A stretch of DNA of 64,000 nt from Limnephilus marmoratus (taxonomy: Eukaryota; Arthropoda; Insecta; Trichoptera; Limnephilidae). Below the pieces are notes generated by a model that ran no database searches, was not told the origin of the DNA, and worked only from the letters and a program-made list of their open reading frames with translations. Positions 55,131 through 64,000 of the stretch are shown piece after piece. The stretch covers positions 32,362,405 to 32,426,404 of the forward strand of contig OU862909.1 of assembly GCA_917880885.1 (NCBI GenBank), in the 5' to 3' direction. Position numbers and translations under genes: made by a program. Each line of letters begins with the position of its first letter. Position 1 is the stretch's first letter.

Positions 55131-55761
55131 ATTATTAGTTTTATCTTCTTCTTCAATTATTTCCATTTTGCAGGGAGATACCTAGCGTTATACAAAAAAC
55201 AGTTTAACGAATACTTGTATTGCTCTTAAATACCCAATTGATTGACATGGGAAAACGATTCACAGGCGAATAGGTAAAACTTGTTCCTTTTATATCATAA
55301 ACTTTCAGTGGAACATTCGTAAATACACCCAAGTAATAAGAGGATTAAAAACTAAAAGCCAGGAAATAAAATCGAAATTGATACTTTGATTGAATTACGC
55401 ATTGGAAAGATTAAACTATGGAACGATAAATATTTCACGACTTTCTCCAATTATGTAATGAAATAGTTAGCAAAATCGCCGTAAACAAATAAATCAAAGG
55501 ACGATAATAATTTCGGATATGGGAAATCAATCAGACTGATGGGCGGGCGTCTCAACCAAATGGTGGGCGGCTGTAAACCAGCGAGGAGCAGGAAAACTAT
55601 TTTCAGGGAAAATTGCATACCTGAAACTTTTTATAAATGCCTGTATATTTGCTTTCATTTTTTAAATTATAAAATCGTATTTTTGTTAAGTTTGAAGAAA
55701 AAATCATTTAATTTTAAATTTGGTTGCATTTAATAATCTGCGTGTACCTACACGAACATCT
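55131..55761. other. No recognisable gene
   Basis: Complex AT-rich sequence at 55340-55530 with ATTA cores but no open frame of a known family. Possible regulatory DNA; no proof. Confidence 0.25.
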
Positions 55762-57120
55762 AGACCAGCGATACCCAAAGTGGTCCAGGTGGAACCCCAG
55801 GTGTCCACGGGAGACTCGACGGGGGTCTACGATGGAGTGATATAAAAAATGGGGGTTCACAAGTTGTAAGTGGGGGTCCACGAAAATTTATGTGGTTTCG
55901 ATAATAAAGGACAAAAATGTTGGCTTGGCTTTACCTATCAATGTGGGCAGATACTACTCGGTGAATTTCGGTGATTTTTGACAGGCATTTTTAGGTGAAA
56001 AATAGTCGTATTGAGAAAAAAAGCAATATGAAGCTTTAAGATTCTAATTTTCAGATGTTTGGCAAAAATGGGGAGCTACGGTTTTCATGCAATCCTAAGA
56101 GAAAGCGCGAAAAAATACCCGTTTATTTGCAAAATAGTGCGATGAAAATGATGAACACTTCCAACGATTGCTGTTACATGCTGTACGCTGGTTATCGAAA
56201 GGTGCATGTTTAACAAGATTTTACTAACTTTTTTAATCAGCTTTTGAGTTTTTGGAAAGTACAGATCCAAATTTAAAAGAAAACCTGATCAAATTTTTTT
56301 TTTTTTTTTTTTTATTTTTTTTTTTAATTTCAATAACAAGGTTTGTACATGTATGTATGATGTATATAATAAGTATGGATTCATTTTTTTTTTTCACAGA
56401 CCTCCTCACTAGGATTTCCTGTTCTGAGGTGGCCTGTAGTTTTTTAAAATATTTGTATTTGGTTATGGATTGGTTATGGATTGGTAATTGAAAGTAGACA
56501 TTGCGCAATTGACAGATTTGTTCAAAAATTGAATGACGTTAACTTGCAGTTACAAGGGGACAGCCTAAATTAAATAAAAATATTGGGTGTTATTTCGGCT
56601 TTTCTTGGAAAATTGAAATTTATTTAGCAAAATATTAGTCGGCGCGAATTCTCCCAGTTTCCAAGCTTGTATTCATACATACATTCAACATTTAAATGCC
56701 CTCCAACATTTAAATTACTTCAAAAATAGATTTGAAGATATTCTGACGATGGAAATAACACCATGGATCATAAATCCATTTGATGAAACGGAAGTGGCGA
56801 ATGTAGTATTGCAAGAGGAGCTACTCGAGCTCAGCACCAATGAGGAACTGAAGGTGAAATTTAAACAGGCTATCAAGCATTTTGGCTGCAGGCTACCCGA
56901 AAAATATCCTGGGATGTGAGAAATTGCGAGAAAACTTTTGATAGCGTTTCCTCGTCATACCTTGCCGAAAAAGTTTTAGTGTCGTTACAAACCTATTAAC
57001 AAAAAAGGGAAGCGATTGAACATCACATAACGGGGAGATTTGAGGTTATTCCTTGAAAAACTGAAGCCAAATATTGATAATTTGCTGTCAACCCATCAAG
57101 TACATCCCGTCCAATAAAAT
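55762..57120 (+). mobile_element. Decayed hAT transposon
   Basis: The left boundary is likely CCAGCGATACCCAAAGTGGT (a hAT-like TIR) at about 55765. The interior holds a broken transposase. The right TIR is not found; GAAAGTGGTCCACG at 57347-57360 may be its remains. Long T-tracts at 56298-56325 disrupt the gene. Confidence 0.6.
55930..57115 (+). pseudogene. hAT transposase remnant (ZBED/FAM200-like)
   Basis: Discontinuous frames give, in order: a stretch near 56130-56290 reading LLLHAVRWLSKGACLTRFY and then FLESTDPNLKENLIK; near 56505-56570 a stretch like LNDVNLQLQG; and near 56730-56940 EDILTMEITPWIINPFDET then VVLQEELLELSTNEELKVKF and YPGM, followed by LLIAFPSSYLAEKV. The last part is the hAT C-terminal dimerisation region, and RWLSKG marks the RNase H-fold core. 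This matches transposases related to ZBED5/FAM200/SCAND3-type proteins. Many stops, frameshifts and T-tracts make it dead. A start is not identifiable. Confidence 0.82.
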
Positions 57121-57422
57121 TATTTATTTATTATGACTATTTTTTTAAAATTGTTTATTTGCATTGTTAAATCAATTCATTTATTAATAGAATACAAGAA
57201 AATAAAATATTTTTCCTTTTATTTTACCACTCCGAATTTCAGAATCAGATTACCTGCGTTAGTTCTAATCTTCACATTTTTTGACGAGTTTTGGGAATAT
57301 GGTAGAAATGTAGCAGGAGGGGGTCCACCGAAACCAGTAAAGTTTTGAAAGTGGTCCACGAAAAAAAAATCATAAACTATATGTTTCTTTCCGTTTGAGT
57401 TGATATAAAGCAACTGGGAGGT

Positions 57423-57535
57423 CACCAATATGAGAGGCGGGTATGGGTACCGCCGCCCCGGAACCTTTTATTGGATAACCAACACCCCTATCAAAGGTCA
57501 CCCCAAAGGTTTCGCTACGCTTAGTGGCTTAGCCT
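57423..57535 (-). repeat. Foldback family, single arm
   Basis: GGGTATGGGTACCGCCGCCC, TTATTGGATAACCAACACCC and AGGTTTCGCTACGCTTAGTG match the left arm of the 23173-23624 element. The rest of the element is absent. Confidence 0.75.
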
Positions 57536-57684
57536 CATTTTCTTAACGCATATTTTTAGTGGCTATCTTTATGTATGTATGTTTGTAAGATTATTCCCGA
57601 ACTAAATGTTGTGTAGATAGTGCGTATTTAAAATGTGCCATCTATTGACTTTGGTGCAAGTCTGGGATGAATATTTATTTTTAT

Positions 57685-57852
57685 TTTTAACTTAATGAGT
57701 AAAACCTAAAATGTAATATTTCATTAATGATATGGCCAATATGTGACTGTTTTTTCCTGATTTTTCTGTTCAGATTTTAGATAGAGTTTCGCTAATATTG
57801 TCTTCATTAATAAAATATTACAATTTGAGGTTTTTACTCATTAAGTTAAAAA
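57685..57852. repeat. Inverted repeat of about 45 bp
   Basis: TTTTTAACTTAATGAGTAAA ... AATGTAATATT (57687-57725) is inverted at about 57813-57850. The region between holds the inverse copy (57740-57815) of the dispersed repeat at 5376-5445. Confidence 0.75.
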
Positions 57853-58720
57853 TAAGCGTATTTATAACATCATTCCAACAAAACAAATATACGTTGTCCC
57901 TACCCACGTACTTTGGACAGAGTTATCACACTTTTTTCCAACTATTCATCATTCCATGAAAAAGTCTAATTAATTAACCCACCACTTTTACGGTTATCAC
58001 TTTACCTGATGAGCTTTCAGCTGGGAGAGTCAAGGGGGTAGGGTGAAGCATGGAGGGAATGGCTCCGATCCGTTAATGTAGTTTAAATTAACCCAACGAA
58101 TGGGAAAATATCATTACAGATATTATGTTAGTTAACTCCACCATTAGCTAATAAAATTCTTAAACTCTTAGGCCCTGGAAGTGTGTAAACTGTAAAGCAA
58201 CAAATAATGTTGAGTACTTTTCTAATAATCTTACAGATGAGGCGGGCATGAACGGAGTCGCAATAAATCCTGCCAATAAGCTGAAGTTATAGTGTTGTGA
58301 GACTAATAAATCGATCTGTTCGAATGGAACTTTTGATGCGATAAGATTGTGTTATTATTGATCGGTATTTTAATGTATTGGGCTTTCATTTAATACTGTA
58401 AAGTTATTGCATTAAAATTGGTTTTCTTGTTAGGCTTTTTGTAAACAATAAATAAATGTTTGTGATCTCTATCTGCATGATCTAATAGCAATCCAAGCTA
58501 AAAGTTAAGTGGGTTTCTAAATTCAATTTTTTTTAATACTAATTTGAAAGATTTAAGTTGCTTACTACGAAAATAAATGTGGGCATAAAGAAAGGTTTGT
58601 GTATTGAATTACACTTTAGAAAAGTGTCACTATCTGGGAGATATAATATCTAAAAGTGCATGTGTGCAGTGCAGTGCATAATTAGGGTGTGTCAATTATT
58701 TTGAACTTTTGAATTCAGAA
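57853..58720. other. No recognisable gene
   Basis: 58000-58290 is complex sequence without open frames, possibly regulatory. The rest is AT-rich and shows no repeat. Confidence 0.3.
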
Positions 58721-59286
58721 ACGCCCGGGGTCTCAAAAGTTGCGTCTTACAAAGAAAATGAGAACTGCATTTAATTTTTTTTTTTTTAAATGGTTATTAG
58801 CCCGCTAAAATGCTTCGAAAATCAGAAAACAAACCTAAAACTTAAAAAAAAAATTATTTTAATTTTTTTTTTCAATAATTTAAAATTTTAACGTTTGTTT
58901 GTTATTATATATTTTTTTTGTCAGCTATATTCGTATAGCTGACAAAAAAAAAGATTACGTTTATGAATACAAGTAAGTCAACAAGAATACTGATTTTATC
59001 CAGAAAAAGTGTTATTTTCCCCCTTTATATTTTTAACAAACCCATCACATATGTTTCAGATTTTTTTTGCGTTCATTGCACTGCAGTTATGGAATAAATA
59101 TAAAGTTTGGTACAAAATATAAAATATGGACCCTTTGTTTTATTTTTTTTCCAAATCACGAAATCTATTTTTTTTTCAAAACTTCCGGCCATTTTAGCGG
59201 GCTAATACATAGTGACCAATAATATCATTTATTTTTACGTTTTCGAATAGCTACAGATCATACGAAACTTTTGAGACCCCGGGTGT
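58721..59286. mobile_element. MITE/foldback with central hairpin
   Basis: The left CGCCCGGGGTCTCAAAAGTT and TTAGCCCGCTAAAATG are inverted at the right (CATTTTAGCGGGCTAATAC, AACTTTTGAGACCCCGGGTG). The centre has a further palindrome TTTTTTGTCAGCTATA / TATAGCTGACAAAAAA at 58914-58951. Non-coding. Each half also carries AT-rich filler that does not pair well. Confidence 0.75.
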
Positions 59287-59406
59287 TTAAAAATAAGGCC
59301 ATGTTTTTTTTTTATGGAGAGCGACACAAGCTAGTGCATAATCATAGAAAATCGTATCAGGTGGTTAGTGAAAATGGTAATAGAGTAAGAATTAAAAAAT
59401 AATTTG

Positions 59407-59620
59407 TGTGCAGTTCACACGGGGTAGATGTGAAACCTTCAGAAAACTAAAATAAACAAGAGTGGGGAGGCTACGTAGCACCGCACAATGAGGTGACCGA
59501 TAGGCTACGTGGCACCGCACAAAGAGGAGACCGATTATTCTATCTCATTTTCTCGCAGGCTAAATCCTATAGATGTATGTGTTTGTCTCTTTTTAGCATC
59601 GTTTTTTCGTTTCATCGAGT
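59407..59620 (+). repeat. Dispersed repeat with internal 36-bp tandem, copy 2
   Basis: Second copy of the 40790-40970 repeat, again with two tandem GGCTACGT.GCACCGCACAA units. It is followed by TCTCGCAGGCTAAATCCTAT and ends at TTTCATCGAGTTT. It has an extra 30 bp near 59575-59605. Confidence 0.8.
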
Positions 59621-60022
59621 TTCAAATCATAAAGGAGCTAAAGAAGTTTTCACTTCAATAATTACGACAATGTTTGTGTCAAATAGGCAGGCACTTATCA
59701 AAACAATTTAAAATTATTTCCGATGGTAACGGCATAGTCTTAAAACGACAGAATTCATTTCCTATCGTCACATCAACAACCATATCTGGATAATGTAATA
59801 CTGAACCTTCTTGAAATAAAAGAGCATTTAACGAGCTTTAATAATATAGATCGAAGAATGATAGATAATTAAATGAAAAGATTAACCGAATTGTTACAAT
59901 TATCGTAGTTTCTGGCTAGCATATTATCTATACTCTAACAAGCTTGGTCCAACTTCTTTAAAATTTGATTATAGTTGGTACACACATACAATAGCATTAA
60001 AATATTTTCTAATTTACGCTAA

Positions 60023-60545
60023 TAACTTTTTTCTTTTTCTTTCCCGTTTGATGATTTTCATCTTGTGTGTTCAATAATGTTGTTCATTATATTGCTCTTA
60101 CGGTATTAGTTGAAAGAGAATTAACTAATGGTCTCTACAACTCATAACTAATCACTCTTTTCTTTTTCTTTCACGTTTGATGATATTCATGTTGTGTTCA
60201 ATAATTTTGTTCATCATATTGCTCTTTCGGTATTAGTTGAAAGGGAATTAACTAATGGTCTCTACAACTCATAACTAATAACTCTTTTCTTTTTTTTCAC
60301 GTTTGATGATATTCGTGTTGTTTTTTTTCACGTTTGATGATGTTCAATAATTTTGTTCTTTATGTTGCTCTTAAGGTATTAGTTGAAAGAGAATTAACTA
60401 ATGGTCTCTACAACTCATAACTAATAACTATTTTCTTTTTCTTTCACGTTTGATGATATTCAAGTTGTGTGTTCAATAATTTTGGTCATTATATTGCTCT
60501 TACGGTATTAGTTGAAAAAGAATTAACTAATGGTCTCTACATAAC
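60023..60545 (+). repeat. Tandem repeat, about 128-bp unit, four copies
   Basis: CGGTATTAGTTGAAAGAGAA and ACTAATGGTCTCTACA recur at starts near 60102, 60229, 60375 and 60503 (spacing 127, 146, 128 bp). The longer unit contains an extra TTTTTTTTCACGTTTGATGA. Non-coding. Confidence 0.9.
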
Positions 60546-60956
60546 CTTACCAATCAATGAATAGATAATACACTCCAATGCCTTTTACTGTAAATTTGAA
60601 TGGAAATGAATGTCGCCACCGATTTAGTAGGTACCATTTGATTAGCCAATTTAGCGCGCGCTCTCTTAAATTTGCTCGACATCGAATATCACCACCCTGT
60701 TTGAATTTCATAATGTTGATAAAACAGAAATTTGTATTAGAAATTTAAGGCCCGATTTGCCAGACTTTTGGATCACGAAACACCTCCATATCATATTTCT
60801 TGTGTTCTTCTTACATTACCAATCAACAAAATTGGACTTTATCGACGTTCTCGCTGATATCATTGCATATTTGAGATGTGTAGATATATAATCTTAACAC
60901 GTAAAGTTACTCAGAACGGGTGGAATTGTATGGGGTACAAAGAAAAAAAGTTGCTG

Positions 60957-60957
60957 G

Positions 60958-61030
<73 letters not shown>

Positions 61031-61935
61031 CGGACAAAAAGTCCAATTAACAATATAACAATAACACGAACAGAAAAGAAAAAAAGAGAGATCACAATGA
61101 AAGGAGATTACACATAGATGAAGAGCATTGACAAAATACATATAATATAAAAGTACATAGAGAAGATAACTACAAGTAGCTTGAAGATGGATTTAAAAAG
61201 ACTTTAAAAAACCACATTGCGTAACGACTGCATTTAGGCTTACACCAAAAAATTCAATGCTTTGATTTGTGTTGACAAGTCTCGATATTCTGGATAAAGG
61301 AGAATGATATCCATAATTAGTAGAATGTTGATTGAGGAACAGCAATTCATTATTTCGGAGTCTACGGGAAGGAATATTGAACTGGATGAGTTGTAACAAA
61401 GCAGGTGTGTCAGTAATACTGTTGATAATTTTGAAAATGCATATTAGATCAGAGTCCTTTCTACGTTTTTCTAAAGAGGAAATGTTTAAAGTTTGTTCAA
61501 TTTCATCATACGAGTATTCTCCTCTTTCAAGTCCTAACCTCCAAGCAATTCCTCGTAGGAAGCGATGTTGTACAGATTCGATGTAACAAATGTGGACAGC
61601 ATAAAAAGGAGACCAAATGACACTAGCATATTCAAGGTGAGGGCGGACCAGCAAACAGTAAAGAGTTTTAAGTGTATTTATATGTTTAAAGTCAGAGGTA
61701 ATTCTATGAATGAAGCCGAGTAGTTTAAGTGATTTTTTTACGATGTTATTAATGTGATCCCGGAAAGAAAGTTTACAATCCAGAGTGACCCCAAGGTCCT
61801 TGATAGATGTGACAGTAGAGAGACAAACATTATTTAGTTTATAATCAAACTGAATAGGTTTTTTAGTTCTATAAAAGGTCAAAATTTTGCATTTATCAAC
61901 ATATAGAACATATAGAACCACATTTCAAAAATTTT
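60957..61935 (-). mobile_element. 5'-truncated LINE with (TTTA)n tail
   Basis: The coding part runs on the minus strand. Its 3' end is the (TAAA)n tract seen as TTTA repeats at 60959-61030, a tail type known in CR1- and Jockey-like LINEs. The 5' end stops inside the RT near 61935. No clear target-site duplication is seen. Confidence 0.75.
61193..61921 (-). pseudogene. LINE reverse transcriptase C-terminal part
   Basis: An open 242-codon reading of the end of an RT protein: KCKILTFYRTKKPIQFDYKL, VTSIKDLGVTLDCKLSFRDH, LLVRPHLEYASVIWSPF, IESVQHRFLRGIAWRLG and SLEKRRKDSDLICIFKI. This is the thumb and tail of a CR1/Jockey-like RT; fingers and palm, including the catalytic Asp pair, are missing through 5' truncation. 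The frame has no stop, so the insertion is fairly young. It cannot reverse-transcribe. The first residues are set by a chance ATG at the truncation edge. Confidence 0.88.
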
Positions 61936-62197
61936 ATTGTTACGTTACATTATCGAAAGTTTTATCTGAAAATTATCATTAAATTTGAAGGCGTCACTAA
62001 TATTCGTACTTGCTTTTATCCTTTCTACATTGTTTGATAATTTATTTCAGATGACTTATGGCTGGTTTACATAGTGCGAGCTGCTGCTTAGCCAGTAGAC
62101 AGCTACTCGGCTTGTCTACTCGTACGCCAGTCGCTTGGCTCGCCTTAGCTGTCCTCACGACACGTAGTAGCTGCTGCCTAGTCTTGCAAGTTGTCGC

Positions 62198-62520
62198 GAT
62201 GTCGAATGAACGTGCTTTAATTACAAAAACTGTGATAAGGTCCATGACAACAATATTATGTCAAGAATTGGAAAATGCCCATGAAAACCTTAAAAAACAG
62301 CGAAAGAAAAGGATTTGGATTAGAGACTGGATGGTTAGAAGATCTTTTTAGGAGCAATACTTACCATTTTCAAGGAGCTTTATCATGAAGACCCCCGAGA
62401 ATATAAAACAGTGATAGGAGTGACACCTGACCAAGTCGAAAGACTTTTAAATTTGATAAAAACAAAAATAGAACGTCAAGACGCATTGATGAGAGATGCC
62501 ATAGCAGCAAGGGTACATAA
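62198..62520 (+). pseudogene. Harbinger transposase N-terminal remnant
   Basis: Starts MSNERALITKTVIRSMTTIL. It then gives KKRIWIRDWMVRRS and, after a frameshift near 62345, IFKELYHEDPREYKTVIGVT with PDQVERLLNLIKTKIERQDA and LMRDAIAAR. This order (W.R.W...R, DP..Y......P..FE.LL..I...I..QDT..R.AI) is the N-terminal region of HARBI1-like transposases. The DDE catalytic core is deleted; the frame ends at IAARVHKVTS, where the opposite gene begins. Confidence 0.85.
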
Positions 62521-62690
62521 AGTTACCTCGCTGGTGTTATCTAGATGCATTTCTTTAGCAATGTATTTCAAATATGCTTTTCTCCAATCTCTATTTCTGT
62601 AATTTTTATCGAAACAATTCCATAGGTTTTTTGTTCTCTGTAGTGTTTTATGAATGATGTATTATTATCAGAAGACCATCTTTCCGCAGC
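62520..62690 (-). pseudogene. Harbinger MADF-domain gene remnant
   Basis: Minus strand reads MAAERWSSDNNTSFIKHYRE, a match to the MADF start (W..E....FI..Y...). After a frameshift it gives LWNCFDKNYRNRDWRKAYLK and YIAKEM, the following helix. MADF/Myb-like proteins of PIF/Harbinger bind the transposon ends and help the transposase. The gene is broken by the frameshift and by the deletion that joins it to the transposase remnant. Confidence 0.8.
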
Positions 62691-63005
62691 CATTTTGAAT
62701 TCGCAAAACGCTCGTAGGCACAGCACACAAAAACACAGGTTCCGCTCACAACTGTCCGGCTGGCACTGGCGAGCTACTGCCGAACGCGTCCAAACGATGC
62801 GAGTGATGACCGAGCTGCTGCCATTGCTGCCGGGCGAGCATGCGAGTGAAAACAAAAAATGTTGAAGTAACTCGGATGCGAGCTACTGTACAACTCGCAC
62901 GTACGAGTTACTCGTAAGTTACGTCCAAACAGTGCGAGTTACTGCAGCGCAGTTACTCGGCAGGCTGACTCGCACGCTAGCTCGCACTGTGTAAACCAGC
63001 CATAA

Positions 63006-63690
63006 CTGAAACCACATTTCTTTTCTTACTTTATTGTTTCAGTGTACAAACACTTACGATGGTGTTTTTTAAAACGAATAAAAATCATATATGTAAATAT
63101 AAACTATAAATTCATTAAAATCTGAAGAACTCTGTAACTAGGTGTGTACAGTACACGTACATAAGAGTGTCCTTTGCTATTGAAAGCTGGAAGTAAATCT
63201 TGTCAAACCTGAATGCTACATAAACAATATTCTTAGAACCATTTAAAATGTATGGAATAATATACAGACTCTTCCATATTTCCAGAGGAAATTTGAATAA
63301 GTTACTTGGAAACTAAACACTTGCATATTCATACACCATTACACGTGGAAATTCGTTTACTTCCTGTAAGTTCCGTTACAGAAAGCGTGCACTTTGCTAA
63401 CATAGGTACCTACATATGATATGGTCCACACGACAAACTTCGTGGCTTAATGTTTACGGATTCATTACCTAATTGATGCTTCTCAAAACTTCGCTAAACT
63501 GTGTATGGGATAGTTCATAAGCAGAGCTTATCTTTATATGCAAAATTTCAAACGAAAATTATTCGGAAATAATGTGATATAACATCATAAGCAGAAAATA
63601 AAAAATAAAAATCAAATATTATTAGATACCATATTATTATTTCAACTGTTGCAATGTTCGAATAGCGCTGTGTGCGTCATTTAGAGGGAA
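63006..63690. other. No recognisable feature
   Basis: AT-rich DNA with no long open frame or repeat. Confidence 0.4.
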
Positions 63691-63694
63691 CCAG

Positions 63695-63775
63695 TTGGCG
63701 TTTTGTACGTTTTGTACGTATTCCGTTTTCCGTTTTGTACGTTTTGTACGTATTTTGGCGTTTTGTACGTATTCC
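63695..63775 (+). repeat. CGTTTTGTA minisatellite
   Basis: GTTTTGTACGT and short variants (CCGTTTTCCGTTTTGTACG) repeat about six times in 80 bp. Confidence 0.75.
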
Positions 63776-63820
63776 TCAATTTTCGCTCTGGATTTTAACA
63801 CTACTACAAATATTTTTTAG

Positions 63821-64000
63821 TCTTAATATATGAAACCAAGTCGGGTTATTTACACCATTTTTAACTCAAAACCGTCTGGACCAATTTTTATGATCTTTGA
63901 TTTGTTGGATTTGTCTTCGCCCCGAAATAATTAAAACATCGGAAAAAAATTACGAAAAAATTTACGAAGAAAATTGTTTTCATCATACATTTTGTATGGA
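63821..64000 (+). mobile_element. Helitron 5' end, runs off window
   Basis: TCTTAATATATGAAACCAAG then TCGGGTTATTTACACC and GGACCAATTTTTATGATCTT match the 5' end of the Helitron at 37692 (minus strand). The base before TC is G rather than A, so the edge is slightly degraded. The 3' end lies outside the window. Confidence 0.7.

Larger units (their letters stand above)
62056..63005. mobile_element. Deleted PIF/Harbinger transposon
   Basis: Ends TTATGGCTGGTTTACATAGT and (right, read inward) TTATGGCTGGTTTACACAGT form TIRs, each followed by GCGAGCT and by sub-terminal CGAG/ACTCG repeats. Inside are pieces of the two genes typical of PIF/Harbinger, a transposase (plus) and a MADF gene (minus), converging on a deletion. 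The 950-bp length is far below the 3-4 kb of autonomous copies. The target duplication is uncertain (TTA/TAA are part of the palindrome). Confidence 0.85.

Overview
The window looks like AT-rich insect nuclear DNA. Pointers are the insect-type transposable elements (Helitrons ending in CTAG, a mariner with a DEAHF-type transposase, an RNase H-bearing I-group LINE, PIF/Harbinger and hAT remnants) and short interstitial TTAGG runs. The order cannot be fixed from sequence alone; Lepidoptera, Hemiptera or Coleoptera are all possible. I found no convincing host protein-coding exon, rRNA gene, functional tRNA gene or CRISPR array. The window reads as intergenic or intronic DNA built of nested mobile elements, with a few GC-richer islands that could be regulatory.

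Layout. 1-10 kb: a LINE 3' end with a terminal stem-loop, an inverted minisatellite, a Harbinger-type MITE, a 32-bp tandem array, a dead mariner and dead reverse-transcriptase pieces. 10-16 kb: three non-autonomous Helitrons (10995-12251, 13457-13850, 15198-15693), a GC-rich island and a 0.37-kb duplication. 17-31 kb: MITEs, a tRNA-derived SINE, a perfect 102-bp inverted repeat, a degenerate satellite, foldback elements, a Harbinger remnant with a MADF-like gene, and two MITE families whose terminal repeats carry tRNA 3'-half sequence.

31.5-37.7 kb is the only strongly coding region. It is a full-length I-group LINE on the minus strand (ORF1 480 aa with three zinc knuckles; ORF2 1245 aa with endonuclease, reverse transcriptase and RNase H). 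It has a 15-bp target-site duplication, a poly(A) tail and an Inr/DPE-like promoter, and it sits inside an older Helitron. ORF1 would bind the element RNA. ORF2 would nick DNA and copy the RNA at the nick.

42.9-51.8 kb is the most unusual region. A 145-bp satellite array, bounded on both sides by inverted copies of its own monomer, is split by a 7.36-kb insertion. The insertion contains a non-autonomous LTR retrotransposon on the minus strand: 735-738-bp LTRs, a tRNA-Lys-like primer site, a polypurine tract and no gag or pol. At its 3' side an extra, inverted copy of the LTR start forms the outer end. Both outer ends are therefore the same LTR terminus, and the unit is flanked by an apparent 4-bp ATAT duplication.

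52-64 kb: a second SINE copy, LINE tails, several MITEs, a degenerate hAT transposase gene of the ZBED/FAM200 type, tandem repeats, a 5'-truncated LINE with a (TTTA)n tail, a deleted PIF/Harbinger element keeping pieces of both its genes, and a Helitron 5' end running off the window.
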